Source of the DNA: Glandiceps talaboti
Taxonomy: Eukaryota; Hemichordata; Enteropneusta; Spengelidae
DNA: 64,000 bases
Reading direction: 5' to 3'
NCBI RefSeq assembly: GCF_964340395.1
Contig: NC_135551.1
Location: 2,392,501 to 2,456,500, forward strand
Shown: positions 58,831 through 64,000 of the stretch, one piece after another
Position numbering within the stretch: position 1 is the first letter of the stretch
How the letters are laid out: each line of letters opens with the position of its first letter
Notes under the pieces: generated by a model
What the model saw: only the letters and a program-made list of their open reading frames with translations
What the model was told of the DNA's origin: nothing
Databases searched by the model: none
Program-made: the position numbers and the translations under genes

Positions 58831-61800
58831 TGACCAAATATTGAATATAGCTGTACACTGAACACACTGTGACCAAATATTGAATATAGCTGTACACTGA
58901 ACACACTATGACCAAATATTGAATATAGCTGTACACTGAACACACTATGACCTAATATTGTATACAGCTGTACACTAAACACACTATGACCAAATATTGA
59001 ATATAGCTGTACACTGAACACACAGTGACCAAATATTGAATATAGCTGTACACTGAACACACTGTGACCAAATATTGATTATACTAGTAGCTGTACACTG
59101 AACACACTGTGACCAAATATTGTATACAGCTGTACACTGAACACACTGTGACCAAATATTGTATATAGCTGTACACTGAACACACTGTGACCAAATATTG
59201 ATTATACTAGTAGCTGTACACTGAACACACTATGACCTAATATTGAATACAGCTGTACACTAAACACACTGTGACCAAATATTGTATACAGCTGTACACT
59301 AAACACACTGTGACCAAATATTGATTATACTAGTAGCTGTACACTGAACACACTATGACCAAATATTGTATATAGCTGTACACTGAACACACTATGACCA
59401 AATATTGTATACAGCTGTACACTGAACACACAGTGACCAAATATTGAATATAGCTGTACACTGAACACACTATGACCAAATATTGAATATAGCTGTACAC
59501 TGAACACACTATGACCAAATATTGTATACAGCTGTACACTGAACACACTATGACCAAATATTGAATATAGCTGTACACTGAACACACTATGACCAAATAT
59601 TGTATATACTAGTAGCTATACACTGAACACACTATGACCAAATATTGAATATACTAGTAGCTGTACACTGAACACACAGTGACCAAATATTGAATATACT
59701 AGTAGCTATACACTGAACACACTGTGACCAAATATTGTATACAGCTGTACACTGAACACACTGTGACCAAATATTGAATATACTAGTAGCTGTACACTGA
59801 ACACACTATGACCAAATATTGAATATAGCTGTACACTGAACACACTATGACCAAATATTGTATACAGCTGTACACTGAACACACTATGACCAAATATTGA
59901 ATATACTAGTAGCTGTACACTGAACACAATATGACCAAATATTGAATATAGCTGTACACTGAACACACTGTGACCAAATATTGTATACAGCTGTACACTG
60001 AACACACTATGACCAAATATTGAATATAGCTGTACACTGAACACACTATGACCAAATATTGTATACAGCTGTACACTGAACACACTATGACCAAATATTG
60101 AATATACTAGTAGCTATACACTGAACACACTATGACCAAATATTGAATATAGCTGTACACTGAACACACTGTGACCAAATATTGTATACAGCTGTACACT
60201 GAACACACTATGACCAAATATTGAATATAGCTGTACACTGAACACACAGTGACCAAATATTGAATATACTAGTAGCTGTACACTGAACACACTATGACCA
60301 AATATTGAATATACTAGTAGCTATACACTGAACACACAGTGACCAAATATTGTATACAGCTGTACACTGAACACACTATGACCAAATATTGAATATACTA
60401 GTAGCTATACACTGAACACACTATGACCAAATATTGAATATAGCTGTACACTGAACACACTGTGACCAAATATTGAATATAGCTGTACACTGAACACACT
60501 GTGACCAAATATTGAATACAGCTGTACACTGAACACACAGTGACCAAATATTGTATACAGCTGTACACTGAACACACTATGACCAAATATTGAATATAGC
60601 TGTACACTGAACACACTGTGACCAAATATTGAATATAGCTGTACACTGAACACACAGTGACCAAATATTGTATACAGCTGTACACTGAACACACTATGAC
60701 CAAATATTGAATATACTAGTAGCTGTACACTGAACACACTATGACCAAATATTGAATACAGCTGTACACTGAACACACTATGACCAAATATTGAATATAC
60801 TAGTAGCTATACACTGAACACACTATGACCAAATATTGTATACAGCTGTACACTGAACACACTGTGACCAAATATTGAATATAGCTGTACACTGAACACA
60901 CTATGACCAAATATTGAATATAGCTGTACACTGAACACACTATGACCAAATATTGTATATACTAGTAGCTATACACTGAACACACTATGACCAAATATTG
61001 AATATAGCTGTACACTGAACACACTATGACCAAATATTGAATATAGCTGTACACTGAACACACTATGACCAAATATTGTATATACTAGTAGCTATACACT
61101 GAACACACTATGACCAAATATTGAATATAGCTGTACACTGAACACACTATGACCAAATATTGAATATAGCTGTACACTGAACACACTATGACCAAATATT
61201 GAATATAGCTGTACACTGAACACACTATGACCAAATATTGAATACACTAGTAGCTGTACACTGAACACACAGTGACCAAATATTGTATATAGCTGTACAC
61301 TGAACACACTATGACCAAATATTGAATATACTAGTAGCTGTACACTGAACACACTGTGACCAAATATTGTATACAGCTGTACACTGAACACACTGTGACC
61401 AAATATTGAATATAGCTGTACACTGAACACACTATGACCAAATATTGAATATAGCTGTACACTGAACACACTATGACCAAATATTGTATATAGCTGTACA
61501 CTGAACACACTATGACCAAATATTGTATATACTAGTAGCTGTACACTGAACACACTGTGACCAAATATTGAATATAGCTGTACACTGAACACACTATGAC
61601 CAAATATTGAATATAGCTGTACACTGAACACACTATGACCAAATATTGTATATACTAGTAGCTGTACACTGAACACACTGTGACCAAATATTGTATACAG
61701 CTGTACACTGAACACACTGTGACCAAATATTGAATATAGCTGTACACTGAACACACTATGACCAAATATTGTATATACTAGTAGCTATACACTGAACACA

Positions 61801-62886
61801 CTATGACCAAATATTGAATATAGCTGTACACTGAACACACTATGACCAAATATTGAATATAGCTATACACTGAACACACAGTGACCAAATATTGAATATA
61901 CTAGTAGCTGTACACTGAACACACTGTGACCAAATATTGAATATAGCTGTACACTGAACACACACTATGACCAAATATTGTATACAGCTGTACACTGAAC
62001 ACACTATGACCAAATATTGTATATACTAGTAGCTGTACACTGAACACACTGTGACCAAATATTGAATATACTAGTAGCTGTACACTGAACACACAGTGAC
62101 CAAATATTGAATATACTAGTAGCTGTACACTGAACACACTGTGACCAAATATTGTATACAGCTGTACACTGAACACACTATGACCAAATATTGAATATAG
62201 CTGTACACTGAACACACTATGACCAAATATTGATTATACTAGTAGCTGTACACTGAACACACTGTGACCAAATATTGCATATAGCTGTACACTGAACACA
62301 CTGTGACCAAATATTGAATACAGCTGTACACTGAACACACTATGACCAAATATTGAATATAGCTGTACACTGAACACACTGTGACCAAATATTGAATATA
62401 GCTGTACACTGAACACACTGTGACCAAACATTGAATATAGCTGTACACTGAACACACTATGACCAAATATTGAATATAGCTATACACTGAACACACTATG
62501 ACCAAATATTGAATATACTAGTAGCTGTACACTGAACACACTGTGACCAAATATTGAATATACTAGTAGCTGTACACTGAACACACTGTGACCAAATATT
62601 GAATATACTAGTAGCTGTACACTGAACACACTGTGACCAAATATTGAATATAGTAGTTGTACACTGAACACACTATGACCAAACATTGAATACAGCTGTT
62701 AGGAAATAGTCACAACATGATATATTGTAAGTTTTGTCAAAGTTTTGTCTGTTTTTCATAGTAGAAATGTAAATTTGACTCTTTAAGTTTTTTGGAAATA
62801 GAAACAATTCTGTGTCCCTGATTATGGTAAATCTCCTTGAACTTGAAGTAAATGGTAATCCTTGTTTTTGCTTTAAATATTAGCTT

Positions 62887-62990
62887 TATTTCTACATTAA
62901 AATGACTAATACATGTACATAATGACAACTAGATGTTATTTCTACATTAAAATGACTAATACATGTACATAATGACAACTAGATGTTATT
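62887..62990. repeat. 50-bp direct duplication
   Basis: TCTACATTAAAATGACTAAT and ACATGTACATAATGACAACT occur twice at 50-bp spacing, apparently identical. Confidence 0.92.
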
Positions 62991-63480
62991 CCATTCAACC
63001 AAGGAAAATACCAGTGACCTAATGGGTCTTTGACAACCTTTGGGTCATGAATATTTACTGGCTGAATGAATTAAAATATTGGAGAATAACATAATTATAC
63101 CAGCGCCAGTAATATCAAAGAAAAGTTGGGGAAAGTAATGGTAACTTTGAATGATTTGATTAACATTTGGAACACAGCAGATCCAGTGATATAGACACAT
63201 GTTGTCATGCTTTAAAACAACCAGGGTATATTATATTCCATATTTTTTGTTCTAAATGGTTCATGCATGGTATAAGTACATAGTACATGTTGAAGTTAAT
63301 TAGACATAAAGAACTCATAGAATTTTTGATAGCAGTCTTTGTAGTTTATTTTTGACAACCATTGCTGATGAAACTTACAAGTCCAATATTGTAAATTGAC
63401 CATATTGACCATTTACCAACTAAAATAGCGATAATCCTTTTTATGGCCTGAATATGTATTTAGCAAACCATAGTTGTATA
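62991..63480 (+). other. Gene 3 intron sequence
   Basis: AT-rich, with no exon, repeat or RNA gene that I can support. Confidence 0.4.
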
Positions 63481-63484
63481 ATTT

Positions 63485-64000
63485 ATATAGCTTATAGTTC
63501 TACCCACCATCCTAAGGGTGGGCAGGCCTGCTTATACTATATAGTTCTACCCACCATCCTAAAGGTGGGTAGGCCTGCTTATACTATATAGTTCTACCCA
63601 CCATCCTAAGGGTGGATAGTCCTGTTTATACTTTATAGTTCTACCCACCATCCTAAGGGTGGGTAGGCCTGCTTATACTATATAGTTCTACCAACCATCC
63701 TAAGGGTGGGTAGGCCTGTTTATACTCTATAGTTCTACCCACCATCCTAAGGGTGGGTAGGCCTGCTTATACTATATAGTTCTACCCACCATCCTAAGGA
63801 TGGGTAGGCCTGTTTATACTCTATAGTTCTACCCACCATCCTAAGGGTGGGTAGGCCTGCTTATACTCTATAGTTCTACCCACCATCCTAAGGGTGGGTA
63901 GGCCTGCTTATACTATATAGTTCTACCCACCATCCTAAGGGTGGATAGGCCTGTTTATACTATATAGTTCTACCCACCATCCTAAGGGTGGGTAGGCCTG
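63485..64000. repeat. 47-bp palindromic minisatellite, at least 11 copies, continues off the edge
   Basis: Unit AGTTCTACCCACCATCCTAA, GGGTGGGTAGGCCTGCTTAT, ACTATAT. Within each unit CTACCCACC pairs with GGTGGGTAG around ATCCTAAG, so every unit can form a 9-bp stem. Confidence 0.95.

Larger units (their letters stand above)
54390..62697. repeat. 8.3-kb minisatellite, 39/45-bp units, about 200 copies
   Basis: Two unit forms: CTGTACACTGAACACACTAT, GACCAAATATTGAATATAG (39 bp) and a form ending ATATACTAGTAG (45 bp). Point variants: TATGACC/TGTGACC/AGTGACC, GAATAT/GTATAC/GATTAT. Both lengths are multiples of 3 and the unit lacks stops in some minus-strand frames, so dozens of spurious open frames arise. 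Starts about 43 bp after the gene 3 donor (54347). Confidence 0.98.

Noticed and set aside
54390-62697. Dozens of minus-strand open frames of 60-220 codons (FSVQLYSIFGHS-type repeats)
   Set aside because: Both repeat units are multiples of three without stops in those frames, so open frames are automatic. There is no unique sequence, and splice or start context is lacking.

Overview
The window is animal nuclear DNA: split genes with GT-AG introns, canonical poly(A) signals, decayed non-LTR and Penelope-type retroelements, and a very large minisatellite content (roughly a third of the 64 kb). There is no operon structure. The best fit is a marine invertebrate deuterostome, most likely a cephalochordate (amphioxus). 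The basis is the vertebrate-like protein sequences plus minisatellites that straddle exon-intron borders, a feature I recall being reported for amphioxus Adh. The species call is inference.

Three genes are supported. (1) DDX18 (Has1-type DEAD-box helicase for ribosome biogenesis), + strand, 12 coding exons between 3058 and 25492, 655 codons; every splice phase closes. (2) A TMEM50A/B-family four-pass membrane protein, - strand, 6 coding exons between 43442 and 31158, 162 codons; every phase closes. (3) The 5' end of an unidentified + strand gene: two coding exons (50244-50278, 54283-54346) encode a 33-residue basic/glycine-rich hydrophobic N-terminus, and the gene continues beyond the window. 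DDX18 and TMEM50 converge on a 3.4-kb block of two minisatellites (25.85-29.25 kb). TMEM50 and gene 3 diverge from a 5-kb intergenic region.

Layout: 1-2500 LINE copies; 3-25.5 kb DDX18; 25.8-29.3 kb minisatellites; 29.3-43.4 kb TMEM50, with LINE, Penelope and foldback remnants in its introns; 44.3-46.1 kb a TIR element with TTA target duplication; 46.7-48.2 kb degenerate 250-bp tandem repeats; 48.5 kb to the end gene 3, whose introns carry a 2.3-kb and an 8.3-kb minisatellite; 63.5-64 kb a palindromic minisatellite running off the edge.

The main signal is tandem amplification of splice junctions. DDX18 exon 4 and exon 6 donors are repeated about 19 and about 70 times. The DDX18 exon 10 acceptor is duplicated, and the exon 9 donor shows a 1.4-copy incipient duplication. 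TMEM50 intron 3 has both ends amplified (12 donors, 16 acceptors). In each case the copy that restores the conserved protein is the one next to the unique exon sequence.
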